DNA of 64,000 nucleotides from Bacteroidales bacterium (GTDB lineage Bacteria; Bacteroidota; Bacteroidia; Bacteroidales; JAADGE01): NCBI GenBank assembly GCA_021108035.1, contig JAIORQ010000009.1, positions 36,304 to 100,303 of the forward strand, read 5' to 3'. Shown piece by piece: positions 17,763 to 26,369 of this stretch (position 1 is its first letter; each line of letters starts with the position of its first letter). The notes under the pieces were generated by a model. It saw only the letters and a program-made list of their open reading frames with translations, ran no database searches and was not told where the DNA came from. The position numbers and the translations under genes were made by a program.

Positions 17763-18458
17763 ATGAAAACATCACGCATTTTTTTTATAGGGTTTTTATC
17801 TTTTCTCATTATTAATTCCTGTTCAGTTACGGAAAAAAGTCAAGAAAGCATTAAATTTTCTGTGCAGGGTGGTTTAAGTGAAGGCGGAATTATAGAGAAT
17901 ACCGATTTAACAGTAGTACCAAATGTTATACCTGCGATTAGTTCGGTTGATGCTTACACAGGAGCCACAAATAAAAATGGATTTAATGTTGGTATGCACC
18001 TGAATAAACCCTTTAAATACTTCGAAATTGAAAGCGGATTAGATTATATGTATAATGCACAAAAATTTACTTATGCCGATTCCGGAAATATGTTTATCGG
18101 TTATCGTGATTTATCAGTGTCTCAATTAATGATTCCGATAATTGTAAATTATATGATTTTTAAAAAAATTGCCCCTGAAAATGAGATTCAATTAAAACTT
18201 GGATATTTAGGAGAACTAAATCTTATTTCAGTAAGTGAATCAGGAATTCTGCCCGATTATTCAATTAATAAGTTTTCGCACGGAGTAATATTTGGTGTGT
18301 CGGCTTATGTTGTCAAATTCAATAACGGAAGTAAATTAGGTATTTTTTTCGAAGAATACAAAGGTTCTCAAATATATGAAGATTATTATAATCAATCCGG
18401 TTTTGAAATGCCGGGTTCAAGCTTTAGAAGAATAGGATTGAAATACCGATTTAAATAA
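17763..18458 (+). CDS. Outer-membrane beta-barrel-like lipoprotein
   Basis: 231 aa. The signal peptide ends in IINSC (Cys20), so a lipoprotein is likely. The mature part is built of amphipathic beta strands ('FNVGMHLNKPFKYFEIESGL', 'QLMIPIIVNYMIF', 'LKLGYLGELNLIS') and ends RRIGLKYRFK, the terminal strand pattern of PorT-like/OMP_b-brl proteins of Bacteroidota. A lipid anchor and barrel together are slightly unusual. Function unknown; probably envelope-associated. No operon partner. Confidence 0.7.
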   Translation: MKTSRIFFIGFLSFLIINSCSVTEKSQESIKFSVQGGLSEGGIIENTDLTVVPNVIPAISSVDAYTGATNKNGFNVGMHLNKPFKYFEIESGLDYMYNAQKFTYADSGNMFIGYRDLSVSQLMIPIIVNYMIFKKIAPENEIQLKLGYLGELNLISVSESGILPDYSINKFSHGVIFGVSAYVVKFNNGSKLGIFFEEYKGSQIYEDYYNQSGFEMPGSSFRRIGLKYRFK

Positions 18459-18459
18459 A

Positions 18460-18606
18460 ACAATATTGAGACCACTCTGAAAAGTCAAAATACGCATTAA
18501 TATCGGTCTGACGGGTTTTCTGATTAATTGAAAATAAGATATTAAACTTATTCTGTTTTTGCGAATATACCCGTCTGACCGGTTTTCGGAGCAAACTCAA
18601 TATTGT
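18460..18606. mobile_element. Small palindromic element C, copy 1
   Basis: Outer arms ACAATATTGAG (18460-18470) and CTCAATATTGT (18596-18606), extended by CTCTGAAAAGTC and TTTTCGGAG near them, and an inner pair CGGTCTGACGGGT/ACCCGTCTGACCG. The GAG..CYGAAAAGTC end motif is shared with elements at 24753-24883 and 55890-56023. Non-coding; fills the gap before the YceI gene. Confidence 0.6.
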
Positions 18607-18673
18607 ATTGAAAGAAGCATCACTGTGTATTAATTATCATCCAAGAAAATTATAAACTGATATAAAAAGACAC

Positions 18674-19255
18674 ATGAAACACTTATTTTTCAAACTCTTA
18701 ACAATAGGACTGTCAATCTTTCCGGCATTTGCGTTTTCACAAATTACCTATGAAGTAAAATCACATGCTATAGTGGTTTCCGGCTCATCAAATCTTCATG
18801 ATTGGACAGCAACAGTAGGAACAGCAACCGGTAATTGCAAAGTTGATACTACTGACTTAATTTCCGAAATAAAAGACATTAGTATTGTGATTGATGTCCA
18901 AACACTGAAAAGTTCAAAAGGAGGAATAATGGACTCGAAAATGTATAATGCCTTGAAAACGGAACAATACCCAAAAATGATTTTTAAATCTGTTCAATCA
19001 AAAATATTAAGCAAAACAACCGGAATAACACAAGTTTCAATATCCGGGAATCTGACAATTGCAGGTAAAACTCAAAAAATTGAAGTAACGGGCTTTTGTC
19101 AATTATTACAAGGAGGATTATTTTTAACTATGGGCTCAAAGAAGCTCAAAATGTCCGATTTTGGAGTTGAACCGCCAAATGCTATGTTAGGTACTCTGAA
19201 AACAGATGATGAAATTTCAATTTCTTTCAAAATCACATTAATTCCTTGGATTTAA
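18674..19255 (+). CDS. YceI-family periplasmic lipocalin-like protein
   Basis: 193 aa. Signal peptide (residues 1-22, ending AFAFS-Q), then a full YceI domain: 'YEVKSHAIVVSGSSNLHDW', 'MDSKMYNALKTEQYPKMIFK' and 'VSISGNLTIAGKTQKIEVTG' are the usual YceI strands, ending 'DDEISISFKITLIPW'. The family folds as a beta-barrel that binds isoprenoid or fatty-acid-like ligands in the periplasm; the ligand here is unknown. It is directly followed by an AraC tail fragment that overlaps its stop. Its own 3' end is copied at 9834-9950. Confidence 0.92.
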   Translation: MKHLFFKLLTIGLSIFPAFAFSQITYEVKSHAIVVSGSSNLHDWTATVGTATGNCKVDTTDLISEIKDISIVIDVQTLKSSKGGIMDSKMYNALKTEQYPKMIFKSVQSKILSKTTGITQVSISGNLTIAGKTQKIEVTGFCQLLQGGLFLTMGSKKLKMSDFGVEPPNAMLGTLKTDDEISISFKITLIPWI

Positions 19256-19403
19256 GTTTCGCCTTTCCGATAAGGCAAATAAACATATAACCCTAATTGG
19301 AATTGCTGATGATTTAGGTTTCAACTCTAAATCTTCCTTTAATATAGTTTTTAAGAATATTACAGGTATGACTCCTTCTGAGTATAAAAAAAACGTTGAA
19401 TAA
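19251..19403 (+). pseudogene. AraC-family regulator C-terminal fragment, copy 3
   Basis: 51 codons (FKFRLSDKANKHI ... GMTPSEYKKNVE) of an AraC HTH tail without start, beginning inside the YceI stop. It shares its junction with the 9946-10101 copy but diverges after EYKK. Three AraC tails in 15 kb mark the sites of past homologous exchange. Confidence 0.85.
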
Positions 19404-19535
19404 TTAAAATTAATTTAAAAGTAAAACTCAAAAATCATTTTACTTCTAAACATTCTCTTATGCTCATATTCAAAAAAACAGAGAAACACAACTAAATGCA
19501 TTTCTCCGATTTTTTAAAATATAATAAAAAAAATA

Positions 19536-22325
19536 TTAAGGAACATTAACTCCCAGAGTATCTGTATCTTGATCTTCATCGTCCAGAACTGTTAATGTTA
19601 TTGTATAGTAACCTGCTGAACTGTAAAAATGTTCATTAAAACCAAAATCTGCAAAATATGTTGTATTTCCGTCTCCCCAATTTATTTTTGCATATATATC
19701 ATCCCCGTCAGGGTCATAACTGTCTCCTATATCTACTATAACTCCGTGTGTGCCGGTAAACATGACAAATTCTATAATTGCTACAGGCGGTTGATTAGGA
19801 ACTTCACCTACGCTGACAGTATGTGTAACATCATCTGTTAATCCTTCTGTATCTTTTACTTCCATTTTCACGGTATATGTGCTTGCAGAAGAATATTGAT
19901 GTGAAGCTGTTTTTGTTGTTGACCAATTTGTGTCCCATGATCCGTTATTTGTCCAATCCCAACGAACTTCTAATGCAGATGTCGGGTCTTGGCCGTCACT
20001 GCTTCCTGAACCGTCAAATGAAAAATTGGTTGCAGTAGTACCTGAACTCGGACTGATCGTAAAAGCTGCATTTGGTGCTGTATTTGCAACTCCGACAGTA
20101 ACAGAATGTGTTATGGAACTTATCATACCTTCTGTGTCTTTTACTTCTAACGCAATCGTATAATAATCGTCAACAGAATATTGATGCAAAGCAGTTTTGT
20201 CAGTTGACCAACTTGTTTCAAAAGTGCCGTCATTATCCCAGTCCCAACGAACCTGCAAAGCAGATGTAGGGTCTTGAGCATCGCTGCAACCTGAGGCATC
20301 AAAATTAAAATTGGTTGCAGTAGTTCCTGTTGTCGGGTCGATAGTAAATGCTGCAGTAGGCGGTGTGTTTGAAGTGCCTACCGAAACTTGGTGTGTTTGT
20401 GTGTCAGTCAGTCCGCCTCCGTCTCTAACTTCTAAATTAACGGTGTAAGTTCCTTCAGTTGAGTATTGATGAGAAGGCATTTTGCTGTAAGACCAATCTG
20501 TGTCATAAGTTCCGTCATTAGTCCAGTCCCAACGAACTTGCAGTGATGAAATCGGTGTTTCAGCATCTGTACAATATGTTGCATCAAATTCAAAATTTGT
20601 TTCAGTAGTTCCGGATGACGGGTCTATGGTAAATTCCGCAGTAGGCGGTGTATTAGGGTTATTAACTGTAACAGTATGGACTTCTGTGTCTGTTAACCCC
20701 TCTGTATCTCTTACTTCCATTTTTACAGAATAAGTACCGGCAGAAGTATATTGATGCGAAGCTGTTTTTGTTGTTGACCAACCTGTATCATAAGAGCCGT
20801 TATTTGTCCAGTCCCAACGAACTTCTAATGCTGATGTAGGGTCTTGTTCATCACTGCTGCCGGAGCCGTCAAATGTAAAATTGGTTTCAGTAGTGCCGTT
20901 AAGCGGACTCACAGTGAAATCTGCCGTAGGTGTAGGATTATTTACAGACCCCTGAGCAATCAATTCTTCAACATTAAAAAGACTTACTTCATAATCAGGT
21001 ATAGAAGAACTTATTGCAGACATATCAATACCTGCTCCTACGTCTAATCCTGCAAATAATTGCCACCAAGGACTGTTTGCTGTATTAACATCAAGCTCAC
21101 TGTATAATTTTGCATACAAATGCGGACCAAACACTCCATATAATTCAAATTCCAATTTAGGTTTAATATAAACTTCCAAAGAGCCGTTATTGGTCATTTC
21201 CGGCGGATTATAATCAAATGATTCGGAATGTGAACTGTAACTGCTCCAACCATAACCTTGGTTATATGTAATTCCCGCTGTGTACGATAAACTCTGCTCA
21301 ATTGAAGAAGTAATATCTGAATGAGCGAGTAAATTTACACCGACAAATGTTTTAAGAACAGGTGTAACAACAACCGGAACATAGCCAATCCATATTGTAA
21401 ACGGAGTAAATGTTATTGTTGATATTTGAACTTCTTCAGAATAATTGATATCTAACAGAGTTACAGTACCGGTCAAGTTAAGTTCCTCTGTTATATTTTC
21501 TTCAACATTTACATAATATACTCCGTTACTCCATGATGTAGCAATATCAAAAGAAATTGACGGAATTATACTAAAATTACCTGATACATTAACTCCGGAG
21601 CATATATCAACATCAATATCATAATTTAATTTATCATTGCCTTTATCGCCAACAATGCTGACACCTTCACGGAGATAATTAATTGTAGCCTTTTTGCCTG
21701 TTTCTTTATCTACCGGTAATAATTCTCCGCTGTAAGAGCCTGTACCTTCTGTAATTGCTTCTTCTATTGTTGCGTTAGATGTTGTGTAAATAACATTATC
21801 CCCGTCAATTTCAATGCTTTCCACTTTCCTTAAATGACCTTCATCTACTCCCGAAATAAAAATATCTCCGGGTTCAAAGACGTTACTTGCATTTAGATTT
21901 GAATTAAAAGTAAAAATCGTATTGTCCTCGGATATCGAAATAAAATTATTTTGCCAGTCGGTATTATCAATTACCGTAGTTACCGAAGTAATAACTGTTG
22001 ATTCATTGACAGTTACCTTAACTATTCCGGTATAAATCGGCAAACAAGTGCCTTCAGTTATTTTTGTGCGATAATAAGTATCTTCTGTCGGATTAATCCC
22101 GAGAGAATCGCATACAGCTCCCTCAATATCAACCCAATTAATACTGTCGGCAGATTGTTGCCATTGTATAGTACCTCGATATTCAGATGCATATAAAACG
22201 ACAGAATCGCCTGTGCATATTACGTTCTCTCCGCTATAAACTACTGTTTGTGCTTCTGATTGATTATAGTTAAAAATTATCATTATCAGAATACTGCTAA
22301 GTGTAAAAAGTATATTTCTTTTCAT
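19536..22325 (-). CDS. Large secreted PKD-repeat protein
   Basis: 929 aa. Signal peptide (residues 1-25, ending SEAQ), an Ig-like domain (about 27-110, 'VICTGDSVVLYASEYRGTIQ'), a beta-rich middle of about 350 residues with no recognised family, then four near-identical PKD-type repeats of about 90 residues (each with 'ALEVRWDWTNNGS' and 'ASHQYTSAGTYSVKMEVRD') and a fifth divergent PKD domain at the end with GDSYDPDGDD. There is no C-terminal T9SS domain. PKD arrays serve as surface spacers or adhesion modules. The gene lies 24 bp behind a T9SS-domain gene and is probably co-transcribed with it. Confidence 0.85.
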   Translation of the reverse strand: MKRNILFTLSSILIMIIFNYNQSEAQTVVYSGENVICTGDSVVLYASEYRGTIQWQQSADSINWVDIEGAVCDSLGINPTEDTYYRTKITEGTCLPIYTGIVKVTVNESTVITSVTTVIDNTDWQNNFISISEDNTIFTFNSNLNASNVFEPGDIFISGVDEGHLRKVESIEIDGDNVIYTTSNATIEEAITEGTGSYSGELLPVDKETGKKATINYLREGVSIVGDKGNDKLNYDIDVDICSGVNVSGNFSIIPSISFDIATSWSNGVYYVNVEENITEELNLTGTVTLLDINYSEEVQISTITFTPFTIWIGYVPVVVTPVLKTFVGVNLLAHSDITSSIEQSLSYTAGITYNQGYGWSSYSSHSESFDYNPPEMTNNGSLEVYIKPKLEFELYGVFGPHLYAKLYSELDVNTANSPWWQLFAGLDVGAGIDMSAISSSIPDYEVSLFNVEELIAQGSVNNPTPTADFTVSPLNGTTETNFTFDGSGSSDEQDPTSALEVRWDWTNNGSYDTGWSTTKTASHQYTSAGTYSVKMEVRDTEGLTDTEVHTVTVNNPNTPPTAEFTIDPSSGTTETNFEFDATYCTDAETPISSLQVRWDWTNDGTYDTDWSYSKMPSHQYSTEGTYTVNLEVRDGGGLTDTQTHQVSVGTSNTPPTAAFTIDPTTGTTATNFNFDASGCSDAQDPTSALQVRWDWDNDGTFETSWSTDKTALHQYSVDDYYTIALEVKDTEGMISSITHSVTVGVANTAPNAAFTISPSSGTTATNFSFDGSGSSDGQDPTSALEVRWDWTNNGSWDTNWSTTKTASHQYSSASTYTVKMEVKDTEGLTDDVTHTVSVGEVPNQPPVAIIEFVMFTGTHGVIVDIGDSYDPDGDDIYAKINWGDGNTTYFADFGFNEHFYSSAGYYTITLTVLDDEDQDTDTLGVNVP

Positions 22326-22349
22326 ATTTTTTTTTTAATAAATTAATAT

Positions 22350-22976
22350 CTAATTAATAATAAAGGATTTATTAATATTCGTTTTTTCGCCTTGAATAGA
22401 AATAAAATATAATCCTTTTGTATAATTTGAAATATCAAATTGTTTATTTAATTTATGTTCAAAATTTACATTTTCCGACATAATGATTTGTCCTGTATTG
22501 TTCACTATTTTTATACTTAATTTTTCACATACATTTTCACTAATCAGTTCAAGAGAAATATAATTCATGCTCGGATTAGGAAAAATACTGCATGAAACAC
22601 CGGAAACCAAGTCATTTACAGAAACTACAGCGAGGGTAACAATAATCTCATCGTTTTCTGAACAACCGTTATCATCAGTAACCAAAACGGAATATGTTGT
22701 TGTTTCAGTTATTGATGCAGTAGGGTTTGCAAGAGTATTATCATCTAAACTCTCATAAGGCGACCAACTGTATAAATAATCTGTGGTTCCACCGGAGGCA
22801 GTAGGGTTCCCGCCTATTATTACATTACCTGCCGTTGTTATTTCCACATCGGCACCGGCATCGGCAATTAATTCCGAAGGTTGCTCTATGGAAATAGCTA
22901 CATAAGTTTGACTTTGGGCAATCATTGAAAAAAATATGAATGCCGATAATAAAAAAATTACTTTGTTTTTTTTCAT
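22350..22976 (-). CDS. Secreted protein with T9SS type A sorting domain
   Basis: 208 aa. Signal peptide (1-22), a SprB-like repeat module (about 33-110: 'ADAGADVEITTAGNVIIGGN', 'TTTYSVLVTDDNGCSENDEI') and a C-terminal T9SS sorting domain (about 128-208: 'CSIFPNPSMNYISLEL', 'YTKGLYFISIQGEKTNINKS'). Such proteins cross the outer membrane by T9SS and are attached to the surface. First gene of a likely two-gene operon with the PKD protein. Confidence 0.85.
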   Translation of the reverse strand: MKKNKVIFLLSAFIFFSMIAQSQTYVAISIEQPSELIADAGADVEITTAGNVIIGGNPTASGGTTDYLYSWSPYESLDDNTLANPTASITETTTYSVLVTDDNGCSENDEIIVTLAVVSVNDLVSGVSCSIFPNPSMNYISLELISENVCEKLSIKIVNNTGQIIMSENVNFEHKLNKQFDISNYTKGLYFISIQGEKTNINKSFIIN

Positions 22977-23403
22977 CTTTCTTTTTTTTAATTAATAGAT
23001 ATTTTACAGTTTATTATTTTATTTGTAAGCTGAATTATTTATACTGAATTAATTTTTTTGAATAATTAATTTTCACTTGAAAGAATTTAGGTTTTAGTTT
23101 AAATTTAAAAAATAGTATGAAAGCTAACTTGTAAAATTTAGATTTTTACAATTAGTAAGTACTTATTTCAGATTATAAAGACGATTATTTTAAGCCGAGA
23201 TGCTCGCCGAAATTTCGAGACAGTATAGAATACAGTAATATTCCGGTTGTTTTTAGAAATAATAATATTTTATAAGAGAAAATCATTTGTTTCCTTTTCT
23301 GAGTATAAATTTATAAAACATTTAGTAATATCCAAAATATTCAGCTTTATTTTTGGGTTTTACAGTATTTTATTTCGGCAAATTCGCGGCAGAACCTTTG
23401 GTG

Positions 23404-23475
23404 TTACACATTCAGCCATTTCCTGAAATCACTCATTCTGTTATAGCTCACAATTGTTTCGATACCGGGTTTTTT
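23404..23475 (-). pseudogene. LytTR regulator 3' fragment
   Basis: About 70 bp reproduces the last codons and stop of the LytTR gene at 35660-36415 (ending MSDFRKWLNV in that gene), with only a few changes. No upstream part remains. The rest of the 667-bp gap 22977-23643 is AT-rich and shows nothing else I can identify. Confidence 0.75.
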
Positions 23476-23643
23476 GTTTCTTTATTATTTTTTTAACGTT
23501 TTATCGGACAACAATGATTTTAAATGAATAAATATTGTGTTTAGTTTTATAAACCATCTCAGTTTTCAGATTGGATTTATAAAGGTACAGACAACACTTT
23601 ACTGTTGCCGCAAAGGTGTCTGTACCGATTGATGATGTTTTTT

Positions 23644-24465
23644 TTACCAGTGTGTTATACGATTTACTGCTACTTTTTCCCAATTATTGTTATAATTCCA
23701 TTTCCATATCCAAACTGCGTATGAGTCATATTTATCATTAATTTTTAAATCAAAATCCCATACAATAATACCTGAATTACCCATACTTTCTGTAGTGTTA
23801 TATGGTAAATATGCAGTAGCTAATGTAGAATATGTCTCTTTACTGTTATCCCAAAAATACAAACCTATATAATAATCACCATTCCAAGAACCACGTTCGA
23901 AACTTGTAGTTGTTTCAAACCAACCAAAATCTGAATAAATCGGCATGTTTAAATCATGGTCTCTTATATATGTATTGCCGTCACTTTCTTTGACATAAGT
24001 TTGAGGAAATTTATCACCGGGACCCACAACCGGAAAACCACTTAAATAATGATACAAGAAGCCAACCGGTCCGGGCTTTTTAGTTAAATATTTGGCAAGG
24101 TTATCTCCTAATAATTTCGTTTTTACCCAATAGTTAGCTACAGTCCTTTTTGCTGCACCTTTCAATACCCATTCAGCTTCATCTCGTATATAATCTTCTC
24201 CGCCTGTTGCCACTTCATTGTGAGCAACTTTAACCAAAACCCAACCGTCACCTGAAGCTACAGGTTCATCTAAACGCCCCGGAACGTAATCTTTTTCTGA
24301 ATTTTTATATACTCCGGTGTTAGTGTTTGGTCCGATAAAACCTGCTACACCCTCAGGAACAATTCTTCCTTGTTCATCTTCAGATGAAATATCCTTTTTT
24401 TCACAGGACATAAATAAACTCATACTTAACAGTACAAGACACGTTACTTTTAAAAACTTTTTCAT
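23644..24465 (-). CDS. Lipoprotein sharing a leader cassette, unknown mature domain
   Basis: 273 aa. Signal peptide MKKFLKVTCL...MSLFMSC with lipobox FMSC, nearly identical in protein and DNA to those of 29144-29854 and 30530-31150. The mature part is unrelated to them: Trp/Tyr-rich ('WVLVKVAHNEVATGGEDYIR', 'YYIGLYFWDNSKETYSTLAT', 'YAVWIWKWNYNNNWEKVAVN'), and looks like a beta-sandwich. No family recognised. Upstream sequence, promoter and terminator palindrome are shared with the other two genes, so they are probably co-regulated. Confidence 0.75.
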   Translation of the reverse strand: MKKFLKVTCLVLLSMSLFMSCEKKDISSEDEQGRIVPEGVAGFIGPNTNTGVYKNSEKDYVPGRLDEPVASGDGWVLVKVAHNEVATGGEDYIRDEAEWVLKGAAKRTVANYWVKTKLLGDNLAKYLTKKPGPVGFLYHYLSGFPVVGPGDKFPQTYVKESDGNTYIRDHDLNMPIYSDFGWFETTTSFERGSWNGDYYIGLYFWDNSKETYSTLATAYLPYNTTESMGNSGIIVWDFDLKINDKYDSYAVWIWKWNYNNNWEKVAVNRITHW

Positions 24466-24728
24466 GTTTCTTAATTTTTTTGTTATTAAATACTATGAAA
24501 TTATTGTTTTTGTTGTTAATATTAAATACGTATTTTCCTATAGGTTAATAAAAACAACATGACAAATATCACCTATGATGCAAGAAAAAACAAGTAAAAT
24601 GTTTCCCGATTGATCAATCGGGAAACATTTAAAATTTACAGTGCTGATTTATTGAGACTTAAATTTGGGCATAAAAAGTGCTTTAAAATTATAAGTTTGG
24701 TATTTTGCATAATTTTATTATAATAAAC
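24389..24728 (-). repeat. Lipoprotein leader cassette, copy 1
   Basis: About 340 bp containing the signal-peptide codons, a leader of about 90 nt, a promoter-like TTG-N20-GATATTTG, and a terminator palindrome. Nearly identical to 29778-30311 and 31074-31592, which extend further upstream. Confidence 0.85.
24597..24630 (-). terminator. Perfect palindromic terminator in leader cassette 1
   Basis: AAATGTTTCCCGATT and its exact complement face each other around GATC. The palindrome is immediately upstream of the promoter and would stop transcription arriving from upstream genes. Confidence 0.7.
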
Positions 24729-24752
24729 CGTATTTTTAATAATTAACTCTTT

Positions 24753-24883
24753 GAGTCCATTCCGAAAAGTCATACGATGAATGATTTTGCAAAATATTGA
24801 GAAATATTTGTCTTGATAATCAGCTAATTAGAAAATTCACTATATGACTAAATTGACATTTTTAGACTTTTCGGAGCAGACTC
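24753..24883. mobile_element. Small palindromic element C, copy 2
   Basis: Ends GAGTCCATTCCGAAAAGTC and GACTTTTCGGAGCAGACTC are near-perfect inverted repeats bounding 131 non-coding bp. Same family as 18460-18606. Confidence 0.7.
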
Positions 24884-24906
24884 TTCTTTTATATTTTTAA
24901 CCTGCA

Positions 24907-24975
24907 AGTCACCGGGAGACTATATGATATTAAGGCAATTACTTACATCAGTTAATATCAAGTCATCCCGTGACT
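24907..24975. repeat. Inverted repeat after the HDWE lipoprotein gene
   Basis: AGTCACCGGGAGACT ... GATATTAA faces TTAATATC ... AGTCATCCCGTGACT. It lies 34 bp beyond the stop of the 25009-25941 gene and may serve as its terminator. Confidence 0.55.
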
Positions 24976-25008
24976 GTCAGATACATCAGAGTTTAGTTTA
25001 AAAGGTAC

Positions 25009-25941
25009 TTATGGTGCAGGCGGGTTATTCCACTCTGTTCTTTCCCATGGCGAATTTCGTTCATCACCCCACTCACTTTGTAATAAATAATACGGATCGC
25101 CATAGTAAAATTTATTTGGCGATTGTGTATAGCCGGTAACATTGGAAACATTGCCGGCGTTTGAATAAATAGCCCAAGCATAGGTTTTACTGTCTCCTGA
25201 ATCTAATCTCCCGTTATTTTTCGTGATTTTACCGTAATACGTAATTTGAACACCGTCTTCACCGGAAGTTTTAAAAGCATGCGAACCGCCGTCAACACCA
25301 AGAATCGGGTGATTGCCGGATTTAGTAATCTTGCTCCACCTGTATGTTGTAAAATCACTATGTGAACTTATTTTTATGTATTCGGGTGTTGTTCCCCGGA
25401 CATATACAAATACTTTTTCCCAGTCATGTTCATGATCGTTTATCCAATCATTATCGGCGTAATAATACCAGTATTGATAAACAGTATATACTCCTGCATA
25501 TGCTATATGAAAATAAACAGCAGGTTTCTGGTTGTTAGGCCCTCTGTTCGAAAGTCCTGTTCTTCCTGTACCGTATAAATTACTTCCTATTTTGTAACGA
25601 ATAGAGTTTTCAAGATTATCTTCAACATTTTTATTCCCATCACCGTTAGCATCTTGTGTAGTGTTAAACCTGAACGACATCGGGAAATTTGTTTCACCTG
25701 TATCCCACCAGTCTTTTCCGTCAAACTTTAGTGTGGAAAGATAAGTATATGCATTTATTGAAGCTTTCAGTCTCATGTTTTCAGACTGCTCGTTTTCTGA
25801 AAATTGTTCTTCAGTTTCCTGGATTAGCAACAATTCATCGTTTTTTTTACAAGACAGCAAAATAACAAACAAACATAGGACTAAATATATTGTAATTGTT
25901 TTTACAGATAATTCATTAGGTATAAATTTTCTTGTTTTCAT
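25009..25941 (-). CDS. HDWE-motif lipoprotein (NPP1/Vps62-like)
   Basis: 310 aa. Long basic N-region, hydrophobic core and lipobox ILLSC (Cys31). The central segment DHEHDWEKVFVYV (residues 169-181) resembles the GHRHDWE heptad of necrosis-inducing NPP1/NLP proteins and the H-x-DWE of Vps62-like proteins. It is followed at the right distance by 'ILGVDGGSHAF', comparable to the ILGVSxSxH segment of NLPs. Two or more acidic and His residues would form the metal site. A cytolytic or lipid-binding role is only a family-based guess. The C-terminus is Trp/Pro-rich. Alone between intergenic repeats. Confidence 0.6.
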   Translation of the reverse strand: MKTRKFIPNELSVKTITIYLVLCLFVILLSCKKNDELLLIQETEEQFSENEQSENMRLKASINAYTYLSTLKFDGKDWWDTGETNFPMSFRFNTTQDANGDGNKNVEDNLENSIRYKIGSNLYGTGRTGLSNRGPNNQKPAVYFHIAYAGVYTVYQYWYYYADNDWINDHEHDWEKVFVYVRGTTPEYIKISSHSDFTTYRWSKITKSGNHPILGVDGGSHAFKTSGEDGVQITYYGKITKNNGRLDSGDSKTYAWAIYSNAGNVSNVTGYTQSPNKFYYGDPYYLLQSEWGDERNSPWERTEWNNPPAP

Positions 25942-26030
25942 TGATTTTAATTTATTGATTTATAAACAATTATATATTTGTAAAAAATATTCTTAAATAA
26001 ACACACAAGAACGCCTGTTTCAACACCTAA

Positions 26031-26247
26031 CCTGCATTATTCATAAAAATTTTAAAAAATCAGTTATATTGCAGATTATCAAATTTTTACGCATCTCTTT
26101 AATAAAAACTGATTTTTTAAAGTTTTTACCAAAGGTGCATTTTTTCTTTGCCGGACTTATCGTTGCAAACCTTTCGCAGTATTAATATACAGCTTCAAGG
26201 TTTGTCGCCTCAATTCCGACAAAGAAAAAACGCATGAATAATGCAGG
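26031..26247 (-). mobile_element. MITE family A, copy 2 (217 bp, CTAA duplication)
   Basis: Same ends as copy 1 (CCTGCATTAT ... ATAATGCAGG) in the opposite orientation, flanked by CTAA at 26027-26030 and 26248-26251. The central loop of about 55 bases is nearly identical to copy 1, but both arms of the stem beneath it differ in sequence and still pair. No open reading frame of note. Lies in the gap before the HEAT-repeat gene. Confidence 0.9.
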
Positions 26248-26291
26248 CTAAAACATATAAGCTGCAATTAACGCCTTATAATTCCTCTTAC

Positions 26292-26352
26292 ATATGGCAT
26301 CCTCTATTAATTAATTTCTTTCAAGCAAATTAATTAATTGAGGTTGCCATAT
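26292..26352 (-). terminator. Long hairpin after the HEAT-repeat gene
   Basis: Arms of about 26 bp (ATATGGCAWCCTC then AT-only sequence) with two mismatches and a 9-base loop, 18 bp beyond the stop at 26370. One arm recurs in the 50-bp insertion at 49139-49188, so it may be a small element used as a terminator. Confidence 0.55.
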
Positions 26353-26369
26353 ACTAATATTCTTTTATA

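Noticed and set aside
19536..22325. T9SS sorting domain on the PKD protein
   Set aside because: The C-terminus ends in a PKD domain (TLGVNVP) without the sorting motifs; export may depend on another route or on its T9SS neighbour.
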